From Apodemus sylvaticus (taxonomy: Eukaryota; Chordata; Mammalia; Rodentia; Muridae): a stretch of 64,000 nucleotides of DNA. The position numbers were made by a program, and so were the translations under genes. Under the pieces are notes generated by a model. The model was not told the origin of the DNA. It made no database searches and worked only from the letters and a program-made list of their open reading frames with translations. How positions within the stretch are numbered: the first letter of the stretch is position 1; each line of letters opens with the position of its first letter. This document shows, piece after piece, positions 44,440 to 54,540 of this stretch. The stretch lies in the NCBI RefSeq assembly GCF_947179515.1, contig NC_067482.1:74291811-74355810 (forward strand), given 5' to 3'.

Positions 44440-44675
44440 CCGGCGTGGTGGTGCACGCCTTTAATCCCAGCACTTGGGAGGCAGAGGCAGGCGGATTTCT
44501 GAGTTCGAGGCCAGCCTGGTCTACAGAGTGAGTTCCAGGACAGTCAAGTGTCAAGTCAACACAGAGAAACCCTGTCTCGAAAAAACCAAAAACCAAAACC
44601 AAAAACCAAAAACGAAAAAACAAAACAAAACAAAAACAAAAAACAAAAAACAAAAATCAAAAACAAAAACAAAAA
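44439..44675 (+). repeat. B1 SINE
   Basis: Near-consensus B1 directly after the L1 poly(A), with a 3' (AAAAAC)n tail. It contains a small internal duplication (caagtgtcaagtcaa). Confidence 0.93.
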
Positions 44676-44677
44676 AG

Positions 44678-44910
44678 GGTTGGAGACGTGGCCCAGTGGT
44701 TAAGGCTAAGAGGTTAAGATATGGATTTTATGCTTAACAGAGCAGCCCACTTGCTGTTCTTCCAGAGGACTGGGGTTTGCTTCTCAGCACCCATTTCAGG
44801 TCACTCACAGCCTCCTGTGATTACAGTTCAAGGAGATCCATTGCCCTCTTCTGGACTGCATGGTGATCATCACACACATCACACACACACACACACACAC
44901 ACAATTTTAA
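44678..44910 (+). repeat. B3-type SINE with (CA)n
   Basis: ggttggagacgtggcccagt, tgttcttccagaggactggg, CA run at 44872-44902. Confidence 0.75.
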
Positions 44911-45264
44911 AAGATGACTCAGAAGGCCTAAAGCTCTCAAAGCAAACAAGGTTAGGTGATGTCTGGGGTACTGAAAAATTAAAAGCAACTATATATGAAT
45001 GTTAGTCATATATATTTATTGTCGGCTCATCATGGGAGATTTGCACATCTGTTTATAGTATGCATGTTTATAGTATACATGTGCATACCTAGTTATGTGC
45101 TCAGTTTTGTTTTTTTTAAGATTTATTTGGGAATGGCCCACCTAGGCTCATATATGCTGGGTCAATGATGGATCATTAGGGAGTGGCTCTATTTAACTGG
45201 TGTGGCCTTTGGAGGAGGTGTGGCCTGTTGGAAGAAATATGTCACTAGGAGTGGGTCAAGTCAA
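44911..45264. other. Intergenic, partly repeat-derived
   Basis: 45120-45260 resembles text at about 30960-31010 (gtggcctttggaggaggtgt); otherwise unique. Confidence 0.4.
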
Positions 45265-45485
45265 TCCCAGTCTCCCCCTCTTCTCCCTCTCCCTCCTCTC
45301 TCTCCTTCCCTCTCTCCCTGGTCCCTCTCTCTCTCCTCCCCTCCCTCCCCTCCCCTCTGCCTCCCTCTCCTCCCCATCCTCCTCCTCTCTTTCCCTTCTC
45401 TTCCTCCTCCTTTTCCTTTTCCTGTTCCTCTCCTCCTCTCCCTCTCCCCCTGGCCCTTCCTTCTCCCTCTTCTCTTCCCTGCCAC
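45265..45485. repeat. CT/TCC-rich pyrimidine tract
   Basis: Nearly pure C and T on the + strand for about 220 bases. Confidence 0.93.
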
Positions 45486-45549
45486 CTCTGTGGCTCAGAT
45501 GTAGAATACTAAGCTACTCTACAGCCACATAAAGAAAAAAAAGATTTAT

Positions 45550-45742
45550 TTGGGGGCTGTGAAGACTGCTTGGTGGTTAAGAGCAGTTATTCTTGCAGAG
45601 GGCTGAGGTTTGGCTCTCAGCACCTACGTGGTGGCTCACAACTCCACGGGATCCAACATCTTCTGATCTCTGCAGCCACTAGGCATGCACATGGTGCACA
45701 GACATGCATACAGAAAAACACTTGCACACAGACAAATGGTTT
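45550..45742 (+). repeat. B3 SINE
   Basis: gggggctgtgaagactgctt, ctgatctctgcagccactag, catggtgcacagacatgcat. Confidence 0.75.
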
Positions 45743-45744
45743 TA

Positions 45745-45958
45745 AGGTTTGTTTTTATTATCTCTGCATGAGTGTTTTGCCTGCACTTATATCTATACAC
45801 CATATGCATACCTGGTGCCTTTGGAGATGATATGATCCTTTAGAATTAAAGTGATAGACAGTTATGAGCAGTATGAAGTGGGTATGGGGAACTGAACCCA
45901 GATCCTCTACAAGAGCAACAAATGTTCTTAACCACAGAGCTGTATCTCCAGCCCCTAT
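45745..45958 (-). repeat. B2/B3-related SINE
   Basis: Reverse-complement head at the right (cacagagctgtatctccagc). Confidence 0.65.
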
Positions 45959-46048
45959 GCATCAGCTTTTAAAAGATGTATATGCTTGTTACTATACGTA
46001 CATGTGTATAGTGTATATGATGTCTGCATGTGTGCTTGCACATGCACA

Positions 46049-46074
46049 AGTGTGTGTGTGTGTGTGTGTGTGTC
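46049..46074. repeat. (TG)n microsatellite
   Basis: About 12 TG units. Confidence 0.9.
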
Positions 46075-46149
46075 GTGGCCAGAGGTCAACATCAGGTGTC
46101 TTTTTATCAATATACATTTTTAATTTTTGAGACAGGATCTCTGGATGTC

Positions 46150-47130
46150 TTAGTTACTTTTCTATTACCATAGTAACCAGACCTTAGCACAACTGACCCC
46201 ATCATGAAAGTATTATCGAAGCCTTGGAACCCAACACACAGGCAGCAACACCTGCCAAATGAAAGCAAAGACCTAATCCATCAAAGTCCATAGTTCTGGG
46301 GAAGTCCCTAAAGGGACTAAACGTTTTTGGCTCCTGTAGTTTCACTTCTAGCTAACTGTTCTTGTAAACCGAAGTATGTCAACCAAGGATATGGTTTTGT
46401 GTTTAGAGGACCAGCCTGAAAAATGTCTGGGGACTACACTTGGACCCTAAACAACCAGAACAGCTAATATTCTATTGACCTTGTGTCCAAGAGGTCTTCT
46501 CTGATGGATACCTCACAACACCATGAGGGGACACCAGGACCATGACAACTTATAAAAGAAAGCGCTTAGTTGAGGGCTCCCACTTGTAGAGTTCCATGAC
46601 CATCATGGTCGAAGCATGGCAGCAGGCAGGTAGCAGGCAGCAGGCAGGTAGGCAGGCAGCAGGCAGCAAGCAGGCAGCAGGCAGCAGGCAGCAGGCAGGC
46701 AGGCAGGCAGGCAGCAGGCAGGAGCAGGCAGCAGGCAGGCAGCAGGCAGGCAGCAGGCAGGCAGCAGGCAACAGGCAGCAGGTAGGCAGCAGGCAGGCAG
46801 CAGGAAGCAGACAGGCAGCAGGCAGCAGGCAGGCAGCAGGCAGCAGGCAGGCAGCAAGCAGCAGGCAGCAGGCAGGCAGGCAGCAGGCAGGCAGGCAGGC
46901 AGCAGGCAGCAGGCAGGCAGGCAGCAGGCAGGCAGGCAGCAGGTAGGCAGGCAGGCAGGCAGGCAGCAGGCAGGCAGGCAGGCAGCAGGCAGCAGGCAGG
47001 CAGGCAGCAGGCAGGCAGGCAGCAGGTAGGCAGGCAGGCAGGCAGGCAGGCACTGGAGCAGTAGCTGAGCGCTTACATTGATCCACAAGTGAGAGAGAGC
47101 TAACTGGGAATCACATGGGCTTTTCTTCTC
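46150..47130 (+). repeat. Rodent interspersed repeat with expanded internal array
   Basis: The left part (cttagttacttttctattac, tgacaacttataaaagaaag, ccatgaccatcatggtcgaa) and right part (cactggagcagtagctgag, gatccacaagtgagagag) are halves of one common mouse element. A 430-base array lies between them. Family name not assigned. Confidence 0.7.
46614..47051. repeat. (CAGCAGG/CAGG)n satellite-like array, about 440 bases
   Basis: Built from mixed CAGG (4) and CAGCAGG (7) units. Open frames rich in Cys, Leu, Pro and Ala, or in Gln, Ala, Gly, Ser and Arg, on either strand come from the repeat and are not proteins. Confidence 0.97.
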
Positions 47131-47547
47131 CTCCCCACCAATGTGTTACTATGGCATTCATGAGCACATAAACAAAAATAAATAAATGTAATAAAATAAA
47201 GTCAGAATGAGCTACAATAGCCTGGACAGATGCTCAGCCATCCAGGTCCTGCAGTTAAGAGGACACAGAGAGATTGACTCAACACACATCACATAATGGG
47301 AAATAAACTTAGGTGTGTAGTGAGAGTTTTGGTTTCTTTAAGCCATGTAAGCATGCTTTTTTTTTTTAAAAAAAAAAAAATCCCAGGTGTGGGGTATAGG
47401 GCTGCTTCAGATTATCCACAGCAGCAGACTATTTGACTGGTGCATGCTCTGACATGATTTTGTCAGCTGCAGATAGTTCAATTCTGAAGACTCTGGAGAG
47501 AATGTACATGCCAGAGCTCAGAGAGGAATGAGGAGGTGCTCTGAAGA
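47131..47547. other. Intergenic sequence
   Basis: T/A runs at 47360-47382; nothing recognised. Confidence 0.4.
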
Positions 47548-47720
47548 AAAAGGAGGAGGAGGAGGAGGAGGAGGAGGAGGAGGAGGGAGAGGACAGGAGG
47601 AGGGAGAAGAGGGGAAGGAGAGGGAGGAGGGGAGGAGGAGAAGGGGAAAGAGGAAGGAGAGAAGGAGGAGGGGGAAGGAAAGAGGGAGGGGAGAAGGAGG
47701 AGGAGGAAGAGGGGGAGGAG
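47548..47720. repeat. (GGA)n purine tract
   Basis: Nearly pure GGA/GAA for about 170 bases. Confidence 0.95.
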
Positions 47721-48125
47721 CAGTTGTTCTTGCTGGTTCCTGCTCCTACTGTTGCTCTTGCTGGTGGTCTAGAGAAGAGAGAAGTTGGAGATATCCTGGC
47801 AAGATGAAGATTGGACTTGCCCCAATGAACTCAATGCCCCTAATCAGCAGAAAGTAATTTAAAGTGACCTAGGTCCCCTTTCCCCTCTAACCTTTCTTTC
47901 CTAACTAGTGTCGGGGTGTTGGAAGGGATCGGTGTGGAGAAGGGTGGTAGACATCAGAACCCAATAAAATAGATGAAAAAACCCCACACCTACATCGGGG
48001 TGAGTGGTTACAGTTTTGACTTACAGTGCCAGGAAAGGCCCTGGACCGTCCCGGTCCTCTGCTCGGGTCAGACCCGGTTCCCGCTGTTCTTCTGTGTGCT
48101 TTCCTTCCTCCTAGTCTCCCACTAA
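47721..48125. repeat. Retroelement-like sequence, family not assigned
   Basis: gatgaagattggacttgccc, agtgacctaggtcccctttc and aagggtggtagacatcagaa look like a repeated mouse element. The end contains AATAAA at about 47963. Confidence 0.35.
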
Positions 48126-48427
48126 CCCCAAGGTGAGGTTGAATGAGCTCTGTGACCCACAGGCGTGATCGTCATCACCCAGACAATCAGACTGAACTCA
48201 GGAGCCAGTACTCTTAACTGACAAGCCATCACTCCAGCCCAGGAAGTAGCTTTAAAAAAATTATTTATTATATCTAAGTACACTGTAGCTGTTTTCAGAC
48301 ACACCAGAAGAGGACATCAGATCTCCTTACAGATGGTTGTGAGCACCATGTGGTTGCTGGGACTTGAACTCAGGACCTTCAGAAGAGCAGTCAGTGCTCT
48401 TAACGGCTAAGCTATCTCTCCAGCCCC
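48126..48427 (-). repeat. B2 SINEs (fragment plus full copy)
   Basis: 48126-48240 is a B2-like fragment; 48253-48426 is a full reversed B2 (gagcaccatgtggttgctgg, taagctatctctccagcccc). Confidence 0.88.
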
Positions 48428-48439
48428 TGGAGAAGAAGT

Positions 48440-48602
48440 AGCATTTTTGTTTTTTGTTTGTCTGTTTTTGTTTATTTTTTTGTTGTTGACTTGGCTGTCC
48501 TGGAATTCACTCTGTAGACCAGGCTGGCCTCGAACTCAGAAATCCGCCTGCCTCTGCCTCCCAAGTGCTGGGATTAAAGCGTGTGCCACCATTGCCCAGT
48601 GG
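48440..48602 (-). repeat. B1 SINE
   Basis: Reverse-complement B1 (ggctgtcctggaattcactc to cctctgcctcccaagtgctg). Confidence 0.93.
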
Positions 48603-49738
48603 AAAGTAGCATTTTTAAGAGCAGTTAGCTTTTCTATTTAATCCTGGGTTATGAAAGGCTGATATTCACTGTCACCATGGCAACATTTCTCCACGATGTG
48701 TTTCAGGTTCACAGGATGGACTCCAGTCAGATGACCCAGAGGGACTGACATGAGGAAGAACTGAAGCAGCTTGTAGTTCTCTCTATTTTGTTGCTCAACG
48801 TTGTTTTTCTTCCCTAATTCCCAATTCCCAGTGGGGAAAGAGGTCATGTGAACTCTACCCAGAAAGAGGATTCCTTTAACACCTAACGGAACTCCAGCTG
48901 TCTCTGTCACCCAGCATTTTGCAGGATGTGTGTGGGTACCTGCCTGTGCATGAGTGTGTCGACAGGAAATACCCCAAGCCTTTCTTAACTGTTCCCTATT
49001 GGGGATCTGGTTTACGTTTCCTGATAATGAGGTTCAGGCCATTTGGACAAAATACCCACTACAAGTCCCATCAAGACAAGGCCATCTCTACCTTATGCTT
49101 GCCTTCACTTGACAATGCTGAAGAATAAGGTCCTAAGTGTCCTGTAGACCCGCCAGGCTGTGAGGGCCTAGGAAACGCCACCTTGGCTGTTTCTAAGAAT
49201 TTTAAAAATTTTATTCCTAACGTGTTTTGTTTTGGGTTTTTTTCTGGTAGCACCTTGATGTAATTCACCCTTCTTTTGTGAGGAGGCCGAGATGACCACT
49301 GGTTAGAATGACTTTTGTGTTCTACTGTTCTTGCTCTTGCTTACGGTTTATTTTGCTCTCACTGGTAAAGGAAGAGGCAGGCAGGAGCCTCGCATGGGTG
49401 CTGTTGGGTACTACACAGTGGACAGATGTAGGAACCAGTCTAAGGAAGCTGTGAACTTACTGTGAACTATAAATAGGGCATTGTGTAGAATGTTGTTCCC
49501 ACAAGGTGACCTTCTAGAAAGAATTACATAAAGTGTGATAAGTGAATACATTTGAAAGCAAGGACACAATGGAATGCCCCGGCATGTTCCCATTATCTCT
49601 GTGAGAAGGACAAATAGGAGGAATATTCTTGGCTCTTTTCACAAGACCATATATGGTAACACCAGATGTATTTCCTGTATTTGTAATGGCTTAAACTAAT
49701 TGTAAATGTTATAGTTTGCTTCTTTTAATAATAAAAAT
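48603..49738. other. Unique sequence upstream of Bloc1s4
   Basis: About 1.1 kb of non-repetitive DNA. It includes a perfect CArg box CCATATATGG at 49647. I see no trace of MRFAP1L1 on the minus strand, where it would be expected from human. Confidence 0.5.
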
Positions 49739-49739
49739 G

Positions 49740-49882
49740 AGGCCAGGCGTGGTGGCACACATCTGTAATCCCAGCACTTGGGAGGCAGAGGCAGGTGGAT
49801 TTCTGAGTTCGAGGCCAGCCTGGTCTGCAGAGTGAGTTCCAGGACAGCCAGGCCAGGACCACACAGAGAAACCCTGTCTAGA

Positions 49883-49919
<37 letters not shown>

Positions 49920-49920
49920 T
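49740..49920 (+). repeat. B1 SINE with (GA)n tail
   Basis: Near-consensus B1 followed by about 15 GA units (49888-49918). Confidence 0.95.
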
Positions 49921-50164
49921 ACTTTGTATTATTCTCGAGCTCAAACACCTGGAGCGCCCCAGTTCCTAGGCAGGTCCTTCCATCTACAGAGATTTAGCTT
50001 TGGATGGCTACGAGGCAGATGGAGAAACAGAGGTAACCTGGCTGTGAACGTATACATGAAAGTGTCTATGGACATTCTTAGCTCTGCTTTAGTGTATTTC
50101 TCTTACACTATCATTTATCAATTTACCATCAATCTACCTGTCAATCAATCAATCATCTATTGAT

Positions 50165-50312
50165 TTTTCTGTCTGTTTCTTTGAGACAGGGTCTCACTAC
50201 ACGACCCTGGCTGGCCAGAAACTGTCCAGGGTGGCCCTGAACTTAAGAGATTTGTCTGCTTCTATCTCCTGAGTGCTGTGACTAAAGGCAGGTGCCACTA
50301 CAGGTCTAATCT
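50165..50312 (-). repeat. B1 SINE, diverged
   Basis: Reverse-complement B1 (gagacagggtctcactacac, tgcttctatctcctgagtgc). Confidence 0.7.
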
Positions 50313-50339
50313 ATCATCTATCGATTATCTATCTGTCAT

Positions 50340-50366
50340 CTACCTATCTATCTATCTATCTATCAT
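50340..50366. repeat. (TATC)n microsatellite
   Basis: Five to six TATC units, with scattered CTATCA before. Confidence 0.9.
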
Positions 50367-50494
50367 CTAATCGTCTGTCATCCTCTTTCGGCTATTAACA
50401 TGTCTAAACTCTATTATGAACACACGGACAAGCCAGGCAGAAGACTTTTGGGCTCTCTGGGCATGTGAATAGTAGGATAGGGTGGGTGGTAGAG

Positions 50495-50577
50495 ACATGA
50501 CGTATTTGTGAGGCGCCGGAAGCAGGGCTCTCCGAACGTGACGCAATCGCTTAGCACCGGAAGCGGCCAAGCGGGCC
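50495..50577 (+). promoter_or_regulatory. Bloc1s4: Bloc1s4 promoter region
   Basis: No TATA box. Two identical ETS motifs CCGGAAGC lie at 50516 and 50557, 41 bases apart. CRE/ATF-like TGACGTA lies at 50498 and TGACGCAA at 50539. CpG density rises from here through the coding region. The start of transcription is probably between the two ETS motifs and the ATG at 50578. Confidence 0.65.
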
Positions 50578-51225
50578 ATGGAGGAAGGACCCGCGGTCGG
50601 AACGTTGTCTCGAGAGGTCTCGACCGAGGAGGCCGAGCCGTTGGGCGCCGCGTGGAGCGGGGACAGCGGCCACGTATCGCAGAGCCACAGCAGCGCGTCC
50701 GGGCCGTGGGAGGATGACGGCTCCGAGGACGCGCCGGGCCGCGACGTGCCGCTGCTGCGCCGCGCCGCCTTGGGCTACGCCTCCAGCTTGCTGCCTGCCG
50801 CAGGCCCGAGGCCGGAGGTGGAGGCGCTGGACGCCAGCCTTGAGGACCTGCTGGCCAAGGTGGACGAATTCGTGGGCATGCTGGACATGATTCGCGGAGA
50901 CTCGTCTCATGTGGTGAGCGAGGGCGTGCCTCAGATCCACGCCAAAGCCGCCGAGATGAGGCGCATCTACGGCAGGATCGACAAGCTAGAGGCCTTCGTG
51001 AGGATGATCGGCAGCAGCGTGGCCAGGATGGAGGAGCAGGTCACCAAGGCCGAGGCCGAGCTGGGGACCTTCCCTCGGGCCTTCCGGAGGCTGCTGCATA
51101 CCATCAGCGTTCCCGCCCTCTTCAGGTCGGCGCCCACCGGGCCCCAGCGCGCGGTGTACGAGCCGCCAGTCCTGTTTCGGACAGAGGACCACTTCCCCGG
51201 CTGCGGTGACAGACCGCAACTCTGA
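50578..51225 (+). CDS. Bloc1s4: Bloc1s4 (cappuccino), BLOC-1 complex subunit 4
   Basis: An intronless 215-residue protein, the known length of mouse cappuccino. It is a subunit of the cytosolic BLOC-1 complex (with dysbindin, pallidin, muted, snapin and BLOS1-3), which sorts cargo to melanosomes, platelet dense granules and other lysosome-related organelles; loss in mice gives a Hermansky-Pudlak-like phenotype. Residues 1-58 are an acidic, Ser-rich, poorly ordered leader (SHSSASGPWEDDGSED near 36-51). Residues 80-107 (EVEALDASLEDLLAKVDEFV) and 118-165 (PQIHAKAAEMRRIYGRIDKL, then a second heptad run to MEEQVTKAEAEL) are helical, coiled-coil-like segments of the kind BLOC-1 subunits use to pair. 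The C-terminus, EPPVLFRTEDHFPGCGD, is family-typical. The ATG at 50578 has a CGGGCC context and gives the expected MEEG start. No frameshift or missing motif. Confidence 0.97.
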   Translation: MEEGPAVGTLSREVSTEEAEPLGAAWSGDSGHVSQSHSSASGPWEDDGSEDAPGRDVPLLRRAALGYASSLLPAAGPRPEVEALDASLEDLLAKVDEFVGMLDMIRGDSSHVVSEGVPQIHAKAAEMRRIYGRIDKLEAFVRMIGSSVARMEEQVTKAEAELGTFPRAFRRLLHTISVPALFRSAPTGPQRAVYEPPVLFRTEDHFPGCGDRPQL

Positions 51226-51572
51226 GCATGTCCCTCCACCGCAGGAGGACTCCAGTGAGACTCTTGTCCCGAGTGTTAAGAAATCCTGTTAACTGGCGTA
51301 TATGATGCCAGGATGTGAAATGTTAAAGTTTATTTTCTACAAACGACTTGACATCATCAGTATTCGATGTAGATTCCTATGTCTTCCAGTTCTGATTCGA
51401 AAGCTCTTTGGTGGGGGCCTGGGGAAGCCAACTGAATTAATTTATCTGTGCAATATGGCAAAGCTGTTATTTTTATGGCCTTTATTACAATGAACGGTGT
51501 TACCTTGTTAAGATTTATATATTTATATGATCAAAAGTGACCAAGAAATTAAAGCTGTATTCTTAAATCCTA
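51226..51572 (+). other. Bloc1s4: Bloc1s4 3' UTR
   Basis: Runs from the stop codon to just after ATTAAA. AT-rich and non-repetitive. Confidence 0.7.
51548..51553 (+). promoter_or_regulatory. Bloc1s4: Bloc1s4 poly(A) signal ATTAAA
   Basis: Common variant hexamer about 320 bases after the stop codon, followed by a TGT-rich element. Longer 3' ends (for example AATAAA-poor DNA to 51800) cannot be excluded. Confidence 0.6.
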
Positions 51573-52142
51573 ACAGTGGTTCAGTTTTCTGTAGCCTTCT
51601 GGGCTAGATGGTGGATTTAGTATTATTCAGCCCTCCATAGTATGGACTGTAAGCCAAAGGAAGTAAGACAACTTTCTCAAGATAGCAAACTGGGCATTTT
51701 GTTGGAGGGAGTTCTGAAGTTGTATTTGACAGTATGACTCGAAGCTTAGTTTATTAAAACAAGCATATTAATGTACGGTTGTCAGAGTTCTATTTATAAC
51801 ACATTTATTAAAATGTTAAGTTTCTTTGGAAAAGATTTCCTTCTGGGGATTATTTACCATCGTTTGTTTGGAAATAAGCCTGTCACTCATGTTTTTAGCA
51901 GTGGCGAAAGAAAAGGCAACTTCCTTCTTCGGAAGGTTTGAGTGAAAAGCCACCTCGATGCTCTTTCGAAGCTCTGCGATTCTTCCCCCTGGAGAAGGGG
52001 GAAGCCCCTCGTGGAGCAGTTGGGGGATTTCTTTTACTTTTTAGGGCACACAGAATGCTTGAAGGTCCCTTACCGACAAACTACTGTTCCCTAAGTTGGT
52101 ACTGAGTCTATTGCTGTCTGTTGAGGTAAGCTTGGTAATGGA
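51573..52142. other. Intergenic unique sequence
   Basis: Nothing recognised. Confidence 0.45.
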
Positions 52143-52412
52143 GCCAGGCATGGTAGCACACATTTGCAATCCCAGCACTCAGGAGTCCAAATCAGGGAGA
52201 TCACAAGTAGCAGGATAGCCTGGGCTATGGAGTAAGTTCCGGGTCAGGTTGGGTAGCTAAGAAGACCATATACTGTAAATAAATGACTTAGCTAGGTATG
52301 GTGGTACACACCTTTAATCCCAGTACTCAGGAGGATCTCTTAGTTTGAGGCCAGCCTGGTCTACATAGTTCCAGGACAGCCAGGGTTGCAACCTTCAATA
52401 AATAAATAAATG
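52143..52412 (+). repeat. Two B1/B4-type SINEs
   Basis: 52143-52280 (gccaggcatggtagcacaca; diverged) and 52290-52412 (gctaggtatggtggtacaca; with internal deletion). Confidence 0.75.
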
Positions 52413-52600
52413 TGGTAATATAGTCTCTTTTTTGGCTTTTCATGGGACTTCTGTGTTGTATGGTGACTATTTTTTTTTTCATTTTGTTTGTAGTTCAAGA
52501 AACAGATAAGTTTAAAAGCTGAGGGGACAAGTGACCTACATTTACTGTTCAGAATCTAGTGGTTGCTACTAGAAATTAATATTTTTCTTACAGTCAATGA
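52413..52600. other. Intergenic sequence
   Basis: T-rich; nothing recognised. Confidence 0.35.
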
Positions 52601-52604
52601 ATGT

Positions 52605-52745
52605 GAAAATAGAGTTCCAGGCCAACCTGTGCTAAAGAGTAGCACCCTGTCTCAAAAACACCAAAAAAAAAAAAAAAAAAAAAAAGATTGCTTTACATAA
52701 AGGATTAGAGAGATGGCTCAGCAGTTCAGAGCATGGTCAGTTCCC
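52605..52745 (+). repeat. B1 3' piece and B2 5' piece
   Basis: gagttccaggccaacctgtg to an A run of about 24, then gattagagagatggctcagc. Confidence 0.7.
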
Positions 52746-52756
52746 ACTTCGTTTTG

Positions 52757-52906
52757 GTTTTGGTTTTTAAGACAGGGTTTTCCTGTGTAGGAAAGCTGTC
52801 TTCCTGGGACTGGTACTGTAGACCAGGCTGGCCTTGAACTCAGACTCCCTCCTGCCTCTGCCTCTCAAGTGCTGTGGTTAAAGATGTGCGGTACCACTGC
52901 CCGGCT
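52757..52906 (-). repeat. B1 SINE
   Basis: Reverse-complement B1 (aagacagggttttcctgtgt, cctgcctctgcctctcaagt). Confidence 0.8.
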
Positions 52907-52976
52907 TGCCCACTTTAGTTCTTTGAGAGCTCACAGTGGTCTATAGCTACAGCTCTTTTCTTAAAAAGTTGTTCAT

Positions 52977-53120
52977 GCCAGCCAGTGGTGACACAGGCCT
53001 TTAATTCCAGGACTCGGGAGGCAAAGGTAGGCTGATCTGAGTCTGAGGCCAGCCTGGTCCACAGATCAAGTTCCAGAACAGCCAGGAGCACACAGAGAAA
53101 CCCTGTCTTGAAAAACATCA
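52977..53120 (+). repeat. B1 SINE
   Basis: agccagtggtgacacaggcc to aaccctgtcttgaaaaac. Confidence 0.85.
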
Positions 53121-53121
53121 C

Positions 53122-53303
53122 TGGTGAAATGGCTCAGCATTTAAGAACACTGGCTGCTCTTCTGAAGGTCCTGAGTTCAAATCCCAGCAACCACATGGTG
53201 GCTCACAACCATTCATAATGGGATCCAATGCCCTCTTCTGGTGTGTCTGAAGACAGCTACAGTGTACTTATATATTATAATAAATAAATATTTGAAAAAA
53301 AAA
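53122..53303 (+). repeat. B2 SINE
   Basis: ctggtgaaatggctcagcat to AATAAATAAATATTTG plus A run. Confidence 0.9.
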
Positions 53304-53341
53304 TCTCTCCAGCCTCAAGAATATAAATATGGAATTTGTTT

Positions 53342-53635
53342 GCCGGTTGTGGTGGCGCACGCTGGTAGGATTTGCTGAAGGAGGCAGAGGCCAGAGGATC
53401 ACGAGTTCGAGGCCAGCCTGGGCTACACGTTTTTAAAAAAATTAAAAAGGCGCACGCCTGTAATCCCAGCACTTGGGAGGCAGAGGCAGGCAGATTTCTG
53501 TGTTCGAGGCCAGCCTGGTCTACAGAGTGAGTTCCAGGACAGCCAGGGCTACACAGAGAAACCCTGTCTCAAAAAAACCAAAAAAAAAAAAAAGAAAAAA
53601 GAAAAAAAGAAAAGAAAAGAAAAGAAAAACATCAA
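53342..53635 (+). repeat. Two B1 SINEs in tandem
   Basis: 53342-53430 is a diverged B1; 53448-53635 is a 5'-truncated, near-consensus B1 with an A/AAAG tail. Confidence 0.88.
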
Positions 53636-53696
53636 CAAATATTGTTTACATATGTGTGCAAAAAAGTCTTTAAAGCATACTTAAGTCAGTAATAGG

Positions 53697-53978
53697 GTCT
53701 GATGAGATGGCTCAGTGGTTAAGAGCACTGACTACTCTTCTGGAGGTCATGAGTTCAAATCCCAGTAGCCATATGGTGGCTCACAACCATCCATAATGAG
53801 AGACAAATAAAAACTAAAGGCAGGTGGATTTCTGAGTTCGAGGCCAGCCTGGTCTACAGAGTGAGTTCTAGGACAGCCAGGGCAAACAGAGAAACCCTGT
53901 TTAGAAAAAAACCAAAAAAAAAAAAAAACCAAAAAAAACAAAAACAAAAAAACAACAACAAAAAAACCCTATGGGCCG
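53697..53978 (+). repeat. Truncated B2 followed by B1 3' half
   Basis: 53697-53800 B2 head; 53818-53978 B1 from ggcaggtggatttctgagtt to a long A/C tail. Confidence 0.85.
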
Positions 53979-54369
53979 AGTGAGTGGGGCAGGAGCAAGA
54001 GGGAGAAAAAGGAAGGGTCAGGGTGGGGGGGGGGGAAGAGTAATAGGACAAATTATGAAACTTTTAAATCTGAGATTTAATATCTGTACAGTAAAACTTA
54101 AATCCCAGAAGGCATAAATGTGCTATAACACATTGATTATGTTATTTATATATTTACTTAGGAAACCATAAGCTAGGCTGAGGAAAAAGTGGTGAGTACT
54201 AGGGAGAGTCACAATATTTTAAAGGTAATCATAAAACCTGCAGAGAATACATGGAGAAATCCCTCCAGATGGTCCAGATGATAACACATGAACCTTATTT
54301 CTAAAGCGTCCTGACTCCTGGCATTCCAGTTCGTGGGCACCTCTGAGGTTTCTAAGTAGAGGTCTGTGG
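53979..54369. other. Intergenic sequence
   Basis: G run at 54024-54034; otherwise AT-rich and unique. Confidence 0.4.
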
Positions 54370-54540
54370 CCTTACTTAGTGTGAACAGTTGCTACTTCCA
54401 CAGTACGGGACACCAATTCCATTCCTAGCAAGCCTGTGAAGGCTCACAACTACCTGTGATTCCAGTTCTGGGGGCACCAGGTGTGCACATGATGGAAAGA
54501 AATACAACATCCATGTACATAAAATAAAAATAAGACTAAA
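54370..54540 (+). repeat. B3-like SINE, diverged
   Basis: ggctcacaactacctgtgat, tccagttctgggggcaccag, ACATAAAATAAAAATAAG. Confidence 0.6.

Noticed and set aside
46550..47088. 178- and 161-codon Cys/Leu/Pro/Ala-rich frames
   Set aside because: They are translations of the CAGG/CAGCAGG array, with no start context or unique sequence.
48638..48910. 90-codon minus-strand frame at the expected MRFAP1L1 location
   Set aside because: Its residues do not resemble the MRFAP1 family core, so it is not evidence for MRFAP1L1.
50551..50940. 129-codon minus-strand frame over Bloc1s4
   Set aside because: It is an antisense shadow of the GC-rich Bloc1s4 coding region.
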